Notes: generated from the sequence alone by a model not told the origin. 64,000 bases of DNA from Agapetus fuscipes (GCA_951799405.1 OX637336.1:19449479-19513478), one strand, 5' to 3'. Shown: positions 50,493 to 62,185, counted from the first letter of the stretch. A program made the numbers and translations.

Positions 50493-50835
50493 TGTTTTCC
50501 GTTAGTTTTTGATGTCCATGCATATTATAATTTATTGATTAAAAAAAATGTAATTTGTCGTGTATGTTCCTTGACTTATAGGTTGGAATGCGGCTGACCA
50601 CCCATGCTGTAGAAAATGGTTCACTTTGCCAATGTCCCCCCTGTTTTCAGGGAAGGTCGGCAAGAGTTGCAGGGTGTATGTCCATGTGAGATTCGGGTTT
50701 TTATATTGTAGGACCACATGCGGCATATTTAAGCGCGAACTTGTGCATGTCTGTTTGTGAAAGTGCATATTATAATGTGAATCTTTAATGTTACATATAT
50801 TTTGCGACTTAGATTAGATTAGATAAGATTAGGTG
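50493..50835 (+). mobile_element. RTE-a LINE 3' UTR and family A module
   Basis: Starts in the 3' UTR (GTTTTTGATGTCCATGCATA), with no ORF codons, and continues into a full A1 module ending in three TTAGA-type repeats. It is truncated within the UTR, showing that truncation points vary. Confidence 0.82.
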
Positions 50836-51761
50836 GTTAGCTTCATACATTTTATACGACGTAGAATAATCCTCAAAGTCAAATGTATCCTTTGAACGGC
50901 AGTAAATGGCCCCTGGAGCATACTTTGCCATCGGAGCGAAATAAAAGTTGCCATTTAGTATATCTGGCAATAATAATTATCGTTGACCCTAGTCAGCTGT
51001 GACAAATACGTCTGCCGACCCTAGAGGTGACTGTGAAGCCTTCTGACGTCATCCAGGGGGTGGAGTTGGGGAGGACTCTTGAGAATAGGGGTCAGAGGTC
51101 TAAAAAATAATTTAGCTCTGCTGGTTGAAATGACAGAGGTTTATAAACTGCAGGATTCGTATTGAAAAAACAAACAATACAAGATATTGAAAATTTTCGA
51201 TTTTTTTATGACATTTTTTTTGTGTATTTCTGAAAAAAAAAAACCGTAACAAAAGTAGTACAAACAGTACTTAGTATAATTATAATATTTATTTCAATAC
51301 AAATATTTGATAAGTCGACAAAAACCTAGCCTACGTAAAAAGTAAAAGAAAGGTAAAGATTTCAATTTTAAATCTTCCCGTTACTTTAAGTATTTTTTAA
51401 TAAATCAAAATCTGCAAAAAAAAATCCAAAATTGATTTATTTCATGTATTTTAGGCTGATTTATCGTGAAATAAGTGCATGTGGAAATTCCTCAAAAATC
51501 TGCACGCATATCCTCTCGATTATATTTTTCAGAATATTTAAGTTAAAAGAAAAGTTCAGTGAGGGACGCTCTAACGAGGTAAATATACAATTTTATGTGT
51601 TCTTTTTACTTGATTTTAATGGCATCTTTATAAACTTGATAAAATAAAGTTAATCGGAAGTATGCTCGAATTTCAAATCAGTTCGCATCCGCGCCTGCTG
51701 CTCCGTGAAAACACGAAGAAGCACGATCAACTTCGGCTGTTCTCGGCATACATGCATGCGA
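50836..51761. other. Repeat-poor region
   Basis: No family from this window matches. About 51533-51580 is bracketed by a TATATTTTTCAG acceptor-like word and an AACGAGGTAAAT donor-like word, but a coding exon is not demonstrated. Confidence 0.35.
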
Positions 51762-51798
51762 GAGTCAGTTGACGGCGAGCCATCATACGGGACGGACG
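51762..51798 (+). promoter_or_regulatory. Candidate Inr-DPE core promoter
   Basis: TCAGTT at 51765-51770 fits the arthropod initiator TCAKTY with A at 51767 as +1. GGACG at 51794-51798 is then exactly at +28 to +32 and fits the DPE consensus RGWYV. The local sequence is GC-richer than its surroundings. A downstream gene is not visible. It could also be an internal LINE promoter. Confidence 0.35.
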
Positions 51799-52134
51799 TG
51801 TGCTATTAACAAATTTCCTGACTATGTTGGCCTGGTGGAGTGGATGTTATTAAAAGTCATTGTCAACAACAGTGCTTCAAGTGCAATGAAATATTAAGTA
51901 AAAATATGGTTAGACTGTGTTGGTATCTAAAAAAAATTAAGCATTTTTATAAGGCCTCCATTTGAATCAAAACATTTCTGCCATCCTTAACACGTTTAAT
52001 TCTGTTTTATTATTTTTATTAAATATATCTTTATCATGTCACTGTTAAATGATGTTTTAAATTATTGTCAATCTTCTTTCAGTATATAATTCCACAAAGA
52101 AAGATCAAAGTCAAAATAAAATAAACCCACGCCC
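51799..52134. other. No gene recognised
   Basis: If the promoter above is real, this would be its 5' transcribed region. No ORF of note begins here. Confidence 0.35.
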
Positions 52135-52790
52135 ATGTGAGATGACTTATTTGGTGAGCGCTGTTTTTGTGTTTATCACACCTCAAGAGCCCTCTGCGAG
52201 CTTGGTTGTCGCTCTAAAAAGCGCCAATTCTCAAACCCAAGCCCAGTTGCTGTAAGGCTGGATAGACCTTTAGTGACCGGTATTTGGAAAAAAGGTATCA
52301 GGTATGTGAATTTTTTACCCAACGAAGAGCATATTTGAAAACATAAATGGTGTATTTTGTGTGTGCTCCGCCGGGATTCAAACCCACAATCTTCCATCTG
52401 TGAGTCAGATTGATGATGATGATGATGAAGAGTTGATGATTTCTTTATAGCGCCGTTTCGTGATGTAGTCACTCCAAGGGCGCTGGTGCAAACGATGCCA
52501 GAAATTTGCTTGTCTTCAGTGCATTCCGGAACTTTCCATAATCCTCTAGCTCTCTCACATGATGTGGCAGGTGGTTCCAGGCCAGAGGGCCAGCAACTGC
52601 AAATGCACGCTCTCCAAATATTGTGTTAACTCTTCTTATAGGTTCTTCAATCCTTGATTTGGCTCCAGTCTCAGCCGAGCGCAGTTTAAGGCTTTTTTTG
52701 CCGAGGGTGACTGGTTTGATTAAATCAGCGAGATATTTGTTTGGTGCTCATGATTAACTACTAGACTACATACCAGTCACTAATGATGAT
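52135..52790 (-). mobile_element. SINE C split by a CR1-like insertion
   Basis: The SINE C 3' end and body (52141-52408) reach the head at CCGGGATTCAAACCCAC and GTGAGTCAGATTG. The head resumes at 52750 with GATTAACTACTAGACTACAT and ACCAGTC. Confidence 0.8.
52409..52757 (-). pseudogene. CR1/L2-like LINE 3' end with GAT tail
   Basis: The minus-strand frame encodes KYLADLIKPVTLGKKSLKLR, IFGERAFAVAGPLAWNHLPH and LKTSKFLASFAPAPLE. The 3' end has GAAACGGCGCTATAAAG and ATC repeats (52410-52427). It interrupts the SINE C tRNA-like head. Confidence 0.88.
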
Positions 52791-53269
52791 CTTCTAGACA
52801 GCCGGCGGGCTGTAAATAGGTCACTTCTTTAAGTACCTACGTTGTTTTAAAAAGCATGCCAGAATTCACAAAAAGATTTCATCATCTTTATTTTTGAGGC
52901 ATGTAACGTAAAAATCATAAAATCTGATGCATGTTATTCACTTACCTACCGCATGCTTACCACTATCCACTAACGACTTAACTTATCACTTACAGCTTCA
53001 ACAGGTTGATATGAATGGTCCGGCAACTGGTCGTTAAGTATGAATGGTCCGGCAATGAGCGCATCAATTGTCCGAGATTTATTATCCGGAAAACGCGGTC
53101 CCGTGGGCTTGTTTAGGAATTTTCAGGAACGGAAAATTTAGCCCACAATTAATGGCATAAATTTTAACCCTACACGACGTTCAAACCGACTCCAAATTTT
53201 TTATTATTCTTTTACACAAACCCCGTTATTTTCTGAAAAAAAAAATAAACATAGGTATCTACTCGCTTC
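52791..53269. other. No gene; a short direct repeat
   Basis: TATGAATGGTCCGGCAA occurs twice (53009-53025 and 53039-53055). Otherwise unclassified. Confidence 0.4.
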
Positions 53270-53515
53270 CTTAGTTTTTGTTTGCCATATACATAGACCA
53301 ATTTTGTCAAATAAGACTTTTTAATGTTATTGTCTTAAGAATAAAATTCTACAGAATCTGAAGTAAGATAAAACGTAAAACTCGATAATGTGAGAGTTAT
53401 TTAAATATTTTTTTAATCAGTTTCCTGTTTTCATAAGACACATTGGTCCTGTACACATGCAAACATTGCTCATGTAAAATTAGCTTAATGGTAAATACGG
53501 CAAACAAGAACTAAA
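53270..53515 (-). mobile_element. Family D MITE
   Basis: The left end CTTAGTTTTTGTTTGCC and right end GGCAAACAAGAACTAAAG are inverted. The interior is like the 42.6 kb copy. It has both ends and no ORF. Confidence 0.8.
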
Positions 53516-53599
53516 GCAGCGTACTTCTTCTTCGTCGTGTCAGTCACTACACTACTCTTGCCCAGTGTCGGGCAACATCCACTGCTTCACTATTACTTT

Positions 53600-54530
53600 C
53601 CATTAGTCCATGGTTGTTTAATATAATCATGGACAGTTGCATAAAAGAAGCTGGAATATCAGAGAGCGGAGTGAAAGTGGGTGAAACAAGAGTTGGAGTA
53701 CTTCTTTATGCTGATGATGCTATAGTTTTAGCTGACTCGGCGGAGGAACTCCAAACGATGTTAACCAAACTAAATGATGCATTTTGTAAGAATAGCTTGA
53801 AAGTAAATGCGAATAAGACAAAAGTATTAGTTTTTGACAGGAATGAAGTATGTGAGGAACTTACAATTAATTTGAATGGAATAAAAGTTGAAGTAGTGAA
53901 TGAGTTTGACTATTTAGGAAGTAAGTTTGAGGCGAATGGTAAGATGACGAAAGAATTAGAGAAGCGTGCCAGCAAAGGAAGATGCGTGATAGGAGCGTTT
54001 GGTAGAATAGCGAAGAATAAAAGGATACCAAAGAAAATGAAAATGGCGGTACACAATTGTATTTTGTTGCCGACCCTGATGTATGGAAGCGAGTCATGGA
54101 CGTTGAATGAAAGAGAAGTAAATAAGGTATGCACCGTACAAATGGCCCATCTGAGAAGTATGACAGGAAAAACACTGAAAGATAGAGTGAGAAACGAATG
54201 GGTTCTAAATGAATGCGGAGTAAAAGAAAGCGTGAAAGTGAAAGTTCAAAGAAGTGTGATGCGATGGTTTGGAAATATTGAAAGGATGAATGAAGACCGA
54301 CTGACAAAAAGAGTGTATAAAGGGAATGTAACAGGTAAGCGTGGAAGGGGAAGACCTAGGAAACAATGGATTGATCAGATAAATGAGATTGCGAATGAAT
54401 GGAATTTACAGAGTGGAAACAAGAGAAGAGCATGCATGAAAAGAGTGATGAAATTAGATGAGATGAAAGAAGTATGCAAGGACAGAGTCAAGTGGAGGCA
54501 CTTGTGTGGAGGTACTGGCCACCCCTAGAG
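53600..54530 (+). pseudogene. RTE-b-like LINE, longest RT fragment, catalytic YADD present
   Basis: Open for just over 300 codons to a TAG at 54526-54528. It begins inside the RT domain (PWLFNIIMDSCIKEAG), has the catalytic LLYADDAIVLADS at about residues 30-42, then the thumb/connection region (EFDYLGSKFEANGKMTKELE), LPTLMYGSESWTLNEREVNK, VMRWFGNIERMNEDRLTKRV and a C-terminus GRGRPRKQWIDQINEIANEW to LCGGTGHP. The endonuclease domain and the first RT motifs are missing, so it cannot act alone. The frame is otherwise undamaged. No ACAGTT tail is visible, so it is a sister subfamily of the 48.8 kb copy. Confidence 0.9.
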
Positions 54531-54830
54531 GAAAGGCGGCAGGATAAAAGACAAGACAAGGTCGACCAGTGAGCAGCTTGTTGGGCACGCCCGGCCGGGC
54601 AGATCCGAAGATGATCCATTGACTGTTGGGCTCTGCATTCACAGAGCGTGGTGTCATCTTGATGAAGGATTCCCCAGGCCCTCATGTTACAGCGAGCTCT
54701 GCCAACACCCGTTCTCAGCCTGTTGAGTGCTCTCCACACAGGCCACTCAAGATCCCGTCAAGGTGGAAGGCTCTCGCTTGGCTGCACAAAGTTTACAGGT
54801 CGCTCCAGATTCCACAAGGCAGCGTACTGT
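54531..54830 (-). pseudogene. LINE C-terminal fragment with Cys-rich end
   Basis: The minus strand encodes EWPVWRALNRLRTGVGRARC, NMRAWGILHQDDTTLCECRA and QQSMDHLRICP. The LNRLRTGVGR ... W.L ... C.C ... MDHL..CP pattern is a familiar LINE C-terminal motif, family not certain. Partial on both sides. Confidence 0.75.
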
Positions 54831-54873
54831 GACCATTAATACTTTGTATGTCTTATGTCAGTTTATATTTTCA

Positions 54874-54960
54874 CTTGAAGATGGGATTGCAGTCCCAAAA
54901 CACGTTGTGATTAAGATATAATAATAAACTCACTGTGATTTAAAAAAAACATTATATTTT
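54874..54960 (+). mobile_element. Family E-like end
   Basis: CTTGAAGATGGGATTGCAGT, CCCAAAACACGTTGTG and AATAATAAACTCACTGTG give the same layout as other family E copies (TGAAGA-T-stem-AAAACACG) with different stem bases (GGGA/TCCC), which suggests stem conservation. Confidence 0.5.
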
Positions 54961-56844
54961 TTTTTCTGAGTGAACTATTTTGTTCATTTTCATTTATGAT
55001 GGAATTCTTATTCATAATTTTTTTTTTCATAATTTTCAAGCTTTTCGTTGATCGCTGCGAAATAATAAAATAAGTATACCCCCGGGGGGGGGAATGTTCC
55101 AAGTCTTTATCAAGACAAACTCTGGCTTAAGTTTTTCTCCTTGGCTCAAAGTTAGGGCGCCTCTAGGGGGCGCAAGTCTGGCTACAAAAATAATCTCAAA
55201 CATTTATGCATGCGCGACCATAGCAACGCAAAGTTTAGCTCTGTCAACGGATACGTTATAACTATGCGGTGTTCTGCTTATTAACTGAAAACTGGCAAAG
55301 TTTCATAAGCTTATTTAGTTATCTGAAATATTGCTACGAACATTTTTTAAATCTATTGTAACGAGATGAATTTGTTTGTGTAGTGGAATGGAACACTCCT
55401 ATATTTGAATTTGAATGAAAAAAGGAAAATAAAAGAATGCAAAAAAGAGAAGAAGCTTCCCTGGCTAGAGAGCCACAAGCTGGTGTAAATTATGATTCTA
55501 AATATTATTGTGTTTTGTTGTTATTGTAATTGTGAAACGAATAAAGTAAACATTGAATGTGGTTGTTGTATTAAACATTGTGTCGTTCATCTGTCAGTGG
55601 GTACTTTTTTTAAGTGAACTGAATAAATCCTTCCAGTCTGTGATGAAGAAATCAAATAAGTGCGGTATTGAAATTGAAGCAAATTGTAAACAAACACCTC
55701 ATTGTCCATTGAAGATCTTATTAAATACTTGTAAGTAAGAAAAACCCTCACACTATGTAAGATTGCTGTAAGAATTACATGTTCAAGTGCCTTTGTGCTA
55801 GTATTGTTATGAATGTATGAGTACGTTCTTCCTAAGCACGTTGCTAGTGTAATGATTAAATTAATAAATATATATTGTTCTTTTCTAATCCATTATGAAA
55901 GTGTGTCGCATGTTCTGGAACATGCAAGAATCGTCTCTGCCGCACATATAAATATGAGCAAAGATTCTGTGGATGAACAGAGTCTCTTTGACTGTTGTGA
56001 CGAGAAGACCTGTAAGCAGAGAGTAAAAAGTATAATATTTTAAACGATTTTGTGAAATTAAATCTTGTAAAATAAGTTTAATTTGCAATTTAATTATAAG
56101 CTCTCCCAGTATATTGGTTTTTATTAGTACAAGAAAACGGAAATATATTAAGTAGGTACTTTATAATGATAAAAAAATTAGATTTAAAATTTCAGTTGTG
56201 CTTTTGATATGGTGCGAAAACACCGAAAGCGCTCAAGAAAAGAAAACGACTCATGAAAAAAAAAAACAGATTGAATTTGAACCCAAAAAATCTTCTTTTG
56301 ACGGATTGAAAAAAATATCGAGTTTTTTTAATCTTTTTATAGGTTTCATAATTTTTCTTCACATATCTACATAACTCTTTTATTTCTTTATTTTAAGTAT
56401 CAATACCTAATAAATACATCAATATGATTGATTAAAGCTGTAATCTTATTTATTAAACATCGTTAAAGATTTTTGAATATTCAAATGATAAACACCCATT
56501 TTTACATTTTTAATACGTTTCTATGTACTAAATCTGGACATTTTTTGTATGAAAACTTCACAATTTCGTTCCTGAGATTTTCGTCTGCTACCTACAGCGA
56601 GCTTTACAATAAATGAAGTTGTGTGTTGGTTTATAATAATATAATTTGTGTCTGCAAATGACAGCGCAGTATATAATGACAGACGACCCGAACTTTATCA
56701 ACTTTACCTGCAGACTACGAGCTCCCTCTACGACCGCATTCTTAACGTCTACGCCGCGGCGTAGAGCCAATTAAACTATATCATTTATCACAAAAAAGGC
56801 GATCTTTATAATAAAAAATATTAATATAATAACAGCAATACTAT
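54961..56844. other. Long stretch without a recognised gene
   Basis: G run at about 55081-55092 (CCCGGGGGGGGGG). About 56205-56260 has the family F words GGTGCGAAAACACCGAAAGC and AACGACTCATG. Short frames at 55553-55738 and 55813-56043 have no domain I recognise. Nothing else is supportable. Confidence 0.4.
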
Positions 56845-57120
56845 GGGTGAGGGCTGTTTTTGTGCAGATCACACCTCAAGAGCCCTGAGCGAGTTTGTTG
56901 GTCGCTATAGAATGCGCCAATTCTCAAGCAAGACCCAGTTGCGGTCAGGTTAGATGGACCTTTGGTGACCAGTCTTTGGTAAAGGTATATGAATTTTTCA
57001 ACCCAGCGGAGAGCATATTCAACATATAAATTATAAATATCTTATGCTCCGTCGAGTTTCGAAGCCACAAACTCCCATTTACAAGTCCAAAGCGTTACCA
57101 CTAGACTACGAACCGACCAA
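56845..57120 (-). mobile_element. SINE C, near full-length (short subtype)
   Basis: 3' end GGGTGAGGGCTGTTTTTGTG, body AGATGGACCTTTGGTGACC, and head complement AGTTTCGAAGCCACAAAC with CACTAGACTACGAACC. Boxes are worn. Confidence 0.82.
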
Positions 57121-57149
57121 ACAAACTATACTTTTAGTATGAGATATTA

Positions 57150-57260
57150 TCTATTTTTTCTTAATTTTTACAAGTTGAGTATTTATTTCACCTCAAGTAC
57201 TTTCGACTTTCTTACGTCATTTTCAAGAGAACACTATCACAAAATTGAAAAGACAAAAAC
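57150..57260. repeat. Family F repeat
   Basis: ACAAGTTGAGTATTTATTTC, CCTCAAGTACTTTCGACTTT and TTTTCAAGAGAACACTATC. It mirrors the 46.7 kb copy. Confidence 0.5.
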
Positions 57261-57787
57261 CATAGAGAAATGAGAAGGATGAGTTGCGACAAAAAGGTTC
57301 AATTATGTAATAACAAAGGCGAAGCGGCAGGAATCTGAACATTGACCAAACTATAAAAGAATGTTAAGGATAAAAGAAAAACAGCTAAAACAACCGGTTT
57401 CGCAAACATCCGTTTGTTGTGATATAAAAATATATATACTCATATAAAAAAATGTTTTTAGTCTTTTCTTACCGTGAGGAGTTGAGAATAAGGAATGTCG
57501 GTATTGCATGCGCCAGTCAGCAAGCTGGTTTTGTGTGTCGGTGACAGGAAGAGACAAATGGCGGTCATTCTCGAGGAATGGGGAACACGTGGAGCTCAAA
57601 ACTGTTGCACGAATGGATGTTCAGTTGGAGGAATGAATGGATGCGTGTCAAGAAAAGAATGGAAGGAAATTGAATTGTTTACGATACGAATCATATTTTG
57701 AAAGTTTCATATGTAGATCTTAATTAAAGATAATTACAGGATGTACGTGTGGCTGTTTTGATATTTTTAATAGGAAATTGGGACGTG
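57261..57787. other. No gene recognised
   Basis: Short frames only. About 57590-57670 is GGAATG-rich. Confidence 0.4.
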
Positions 57788-58640
57788 AATCTAATCTAAT
57801 CTAATCTAAGTTGCAAAGATTTGTCACATTGGAGATTCACATTACATGCATTCCCACAACCAAGACACGTACAAGTTCGCGCTTGCACGTGCCTCATGTG
57901 AGCCTACAACATAAAAAAACAATCTCAAACGGACATACACCCTGCAATTCTTGCCGTCCTTCCCTGTAACAGGGGTGACGTTGGCAAAGTGAACCATTTT
58001 TTAGAGCATGGGTGGTCAGCCGCATACCAACCTATAAGTCAAGGAACATACACGACAAATTACATTTTTTAAATCAATAAATAATAATATACATGGACAT
58101 CAAAAACTTAAAACATAAAACAAATTTCATTTTAATAAACCCTAGCCGCCAACATTACAGATCAACCGCCATTTCTTTCTGTCCTTACATACTTCTTTCA
58201 TTTCCTCCAGAGTCATAACCTTCTTCATGCAAGCTCTTCTTTTATTATGACTCTGGATATTCCATTCATTCGCAATTTCGGATATTTGATCCATCCATAC
58301 CTTTCTCGGTCTTCCTCTACGACGACATCCATCTATTCTACCAACATATACTTTCTTCGTCAGTCTTTCCTCATTTATTCTCTCCATATGCCCAAACCAT
58401 CTTAACAAACTTTTTTTAATCTTCACTTTCACACTTTCTCTTGCACCACATTCTTCTCTTACAAAATCATTCCTCACCCTGTCACTCCGTTTTTTCCCAA
58501 TCATACCCAATCATTCTTAGAAAGTCCATTTCAACTGTATGGACCTTACTAATTTCACTTTCACTCAACGTCCAGGCTTCACTTCCATACATCAAGGTGG
58601 GTAAAAGTATGCCACTGTGTACCAAATCGTACAAATAAAC
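57788..58640 (-). pseudogene. RTE-a LINE 3' end, longest copy, frameshifted
   Basis: The family A module (57788-58042) is followed upstream by the 3' UTR and a minus-strand ORF (58510-58142) ending KDRKKWRLICNVGG. A tandem duplication of about 10 bp (CCCAATCATA, 58497-58515) shifts the frame. Beyond it the RT-distal codons continue (SGILLPTLMYGSEAWTLSES) to about 58625. It shows the order ORF, UTR, A module, TTAGA tail on a single insert. Confidence 0.88.
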
Positions 58641-58644
58641 GGCT

Positions 58645-58690
58645 TACAGTGCTATTCTTAGACATTTTAGTCGTCCGTTGAGTTATTGTG
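58645..58690. mobile_element. Fragment of the 22.6 kb PIF/Harbinger-like MITE
   Basis: GCTATTCTTAGACATTTTAG and TCGTCCGTTGAG match the terminal repeat of the 22646-22897 element. The second end is absent. Confidence 0.7.
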
Positions 58691-59294
58691 TGAGCTAAAG
58701 ATCAAAGAATGATTAAGAATACGCAAGAAAGATCTCTTTGGTACTAATATAAATGGACTGAAATGGTGCGGAAAGCAATTAGTCGCTCGGAGCATTTTGC
58801 CGTGAAACCAATATACGCAGAGATTATCCTTTTGTAAATTGTGAAGTAAGCCGTGTAAAATATATTCTGTTAAAATAAATAATTGTAGTTTAGCTAAAAG
58901 AGAACCCCAGTAAAATTATAACATTATTATATATAAATTATTTATTGAAATCTTAACGGAATCCTCACATTTGGTACATTGTATAATTATTTGGCTAACT
59001 TGTATAATCATTCTACCCACTTGTCTAATTACTCGAGTCATTAGATTGTCGCCACATACACATGTGTGGTAGTACTGAGTACACACACGGCGCACCGCTC
59101 TCCCTCACAATCTCTCTTGACACATAAATTATACAAATTCACACGTTTTATACAACGCTATTATACACTCAACATTTGATTATACAAAATTTGTGTAACC
59201 GCAGACAGCTTAAATCTACTTTTAAACCTTAATTCTACCGACTTACATGAATGCGACACTATTCTGTATACAGATTTTTACAACAATTAATATC
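58691..59294. other. No gene recognised
   Basis: AT-rich sequence with a GTGTGGTAGTACTGAG area. Repeated TTATACAAATT-like words occur at 59125-59190. Confidence 0.4.
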
Positions 59295-59550
59295 CCTTGA
59301 ATTATAGGTTGGTATGAGGCTGACCAACTATACTGTACAAAAACTGGTTCACTTTGCCAATTTCACCTCGGTTTCAGGGAAGCTCTGCAAGAGTTTCAGG
59401 TATTATTTTCATGTGAGATTGGGTTTTTATGTTGTAAGTCCATATGCGGCACGTGTAAGAGCGAACTTATACGTGTCTGTTTATGGAAATGCATTTAATA
59501 TGAAACGTGAATGTTAAATATCATTGCAACTTAGATTGTACATTATGAAA
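59295..59550 (+). mobile_element. Family A, full-length but diverged
   Basis: CCCTTGAATTATAGGTTGG to TTGCAACTTAGATTGTAC. The conserved block is changed to CACCTCGGTTTCAGGGAAG. Confidence 0.8.
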
Positions 59551-59774
59551 TCATTAGTCGAAAAAGACAATGGAAAAATGTGGACCCATCTACAGTAAGA
59601 TTTGTTTTTCAATTTCTTTATGATAAAAAAGATAGATTAAGTATCGGTTGTGCTTAAAAGAGTAATCTGAAAAGATGAAAGGGCAAACAATAAGCATATC
59701 GCCACCTTATAGGTAAAACTGAATAAGTGCTCAAGCAGTGATTTGAGAAATCGCGGATAAAATATTTTATTGGC

Positions 59775-60390
59775 AGATGTTTCGGGCATATGGAGAGAAT
59801 GAGTGATGAAAGATTGACGAAGAAAGTATATGTTGCTAGAATAGATGGATGTGTGGTAGAGGAAGACCGAGAAAAGTATGGATGGATCAAATCTCTGAAA
59901 TAGCGAATGAATGGGATATCCAGAGTCATAATAAAAGGAGGACTTGTATGAAAAAGGTTATGACTCTGGATGAAATGAAAGAAGTATGCAAGGACAGGAA
60001 GAAGTGGCGGCTAATCTGCAATGTTGATTTCTAATGTTGGTTTATAAATTTGCTACATTTTTTGCATAGGAATTTTTTAACTTTTTTTGTATGGATTTAT
60101 TTTTAAGGTTTTGTTCTTTTCTATATTTAAATGTAATTAATTATTCGTATTCCTTGACCTATAGGTTGGTATGAAGCTGACCACCCATACTGTAAAAAAT
60201 GGTTCACTTTGCCAATGTCAACCCTGTGTCAGGGAAAAGTTGTGGGTCTTATGTTCATTTGAGGTTTGGATTTTATTTGTAAGTACACATTCAGCATTGT
60301 AAGCGCGGACTCCACGTGTTGGTTTGTGGGCATACATCTGAGAGCTTTAAATGAATATATCCTTGCAACTTAGATTATAGATTATGGATG
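59775..60390 (+). pseudogene. RTE-a-related LINE 3' end with A2 module
   Basis: About 85 codons (HMERMSDERLTKKVYVARID, then after a one-base loss near 59853 GRGRPRKVWMDQISEIANEW to KKWRLICNVDF), stop at 60032-60034. It has a different AT-rich UTR and then an A2-type module (60150-60390). This pairs the A2 subtype with its own LINE subfamily. Confidence 0.85.
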
Positions 60391-61394
60391 TAGAACTTCT
60401 TATATTAAGTGAACTTATAATGAAAGTGTTCATGAAGGTGTTTCTACAGGATTTTCACACATATTCAGTGTTTTCTCTCGTAGAAAATATGAAAAAGGTG
60501 CATTTATCTGAGAACCCCATGTTAGCTTAATATGTCACTTATTCAGTTTTACCTTTAAGGTATCGATATATCTATTTATTACCAATATCACGAAAATTGA
60601 ATGAGAGCAAAAAAGAAACATTTTCTTGATTTCAATTGTTTTCACTTGATTTCCTCTACAATTTTGAAACAAGAAAGGTTAATTTGAAGTTAACAAAAGC
60701 AAAAAAAAGACGTAGGTAGATGACCTTTTTGGATACACGTCTAATTAAGAACAAACAACCTTTCTTTTATCTTTCTTTTCGACCCAAAAAATTCAATTTC
60801 CCCTCATGATAAACAGCAAAGTATCATTTCACAATCTTTGCTCAAGATCCTGCTTTAATTCATTTCACATAATTAATTGAGGATTTAAATAAAACAAAAA
60901 CAACAACAAAAAACTCAGCCATTTTTTTTCTTTCTATTCCAAAATTCCATTAAGAGTGCCGGTGTGGCGAGCTTTGTAAAAAGAAAAAAAAAAACGGGGA
61001 AAAAGTGTGTCTTACAAAGCAAGGGGATAATTTACTTTGAAAACATTACAACACTGAATTCATAATTCATTTTCTTTGGGCGGGAATCGTAAAAATAGCT
61101 CCGGATGAAATAAAAAAGAAGAAAAAAACAGCAAAGTTTGCTTTGCTTTTTTTTGTTAAAGCAAATTGTTAAAGTTGTTTTTTTTTGTTGATAAGCAACT
61201 TTGCTTTCAATGAAAATGAAGTTAAGAAAGAAAAATCTCGTACAGATGAAAGTGGAAGATTGGTGTAGGAGAGGGTGAGAAGGATAATCCACTCCAAAAG
61301 GTAAAAGGATCGATACCACGATGGGTACGCATTTTATTCACAAAACTGGATGCTGAGGCTTTACTATATGGTGATGATGCAGGGGTGAGTTTGT
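60391..61394. other. AT-rich sequence without a gene
   Basis: Many A and T runs. No family match or ORF with a domain. Confidence 0.4.
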
Positions 61395-61575
61395 GCCAAT
61401 GTCACCCCTGTTTCAGGGAAGGTCGGCAAGAGTCACAAGGCTTATGTTCATTCGAGATTGAGTTTTTATATTGTAATGCCACGCTGCATGTTTTAGCGCG
61501 AACTTATATGTGTCTGCTAGTGGGAATGCATTTATTATGAATCTCAATGTATATTTGCAACTTAGTTTATTATAG
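61395..61575 (+). mobile_element. Family A, 3' two-thirds (A1 subtype)
   Basis: GTGCCAATGTCACCCCTG to TATTTGCAACTTAG. The first roughly 60 bp are absent. Confidence 0.78.
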
Positions 61576-61622
61576 ATAGATGATGATTTTGACAAAATGC
61601 CGTTTCATGATTTGTTCTTCCA

Positions 61623-61897
61623 TTAGTGCTTGTTTGTCTTATGTTCATCAGAGGTAATGTCACATGAACAATGTTTGTATGTGTACTGGACCAATGTATC
61701 TTAAAAAAACTGGAAAAAACAACTCTCATATTATCGAGTTTTACGTTTTTTTCAAAAATATAAAAAAAAACTCTTGCACTATCGTATTTTGCGTTTTTAT
61801 CTTAGCTAAGATTATGATGTTTTAGACAATTTCATTGAAAGGTCATCTTTGAATTATTTATTTATCAAATAATAATATATAAGCCAAACAAGCATTG
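61623..61897 (+). mobile_element. Family D MITE with internal duplication
   Basis: Left end TTAGTGCTTGTTTGTCTT, right end AGCCAAACAAGCATTGG. The segment around ATTATCGAGTTTTACG appears twice (61730-61752 and 61773-61795), lengthening the copy. Confidence 0.8.
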
Positions 61898-61979
61898 GAG
61901 GGACGTTGTGTCATATGCAAGGCTACTTAAGAGACTCAATTGATGTTAAAGAAAAGAATTAAATTCAAGAAAAAATCAT

Positions 61980-62185
61980 CAATTTTTTTCCAAAAGCAGA
62001 AACGTATAAGTTCGTTCTTACACATGCTGCATAAGGACTTAGAACATTGAAAAACAAACTCAAATAAACACAAGCCCTGCAATTCGTTCCAACATTCCCT
62101 GAAACTGGATTGACATTGGCGTAGTAAAACATTTTTTACAGTATGGGTAGTCAGCCTCATACCAACCTATAAGTCAAGAAACAAA
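61980..62185 (-). mobile_element. Family A, diverged copy lacking the tail
   Basis: CAGAAACGTATAAGTTCG to CCAACCTATAAGTCAAG. The conserved block reads CCTGAAACTGGATTGACATT. Confidence 0.75.

Noticed and set aside
53867..54307. Minus-strand frames of 74-146 codons
   Set aside because: Antisense shadows of the RTE-b-like ORF at 53.6-54.5 kb.
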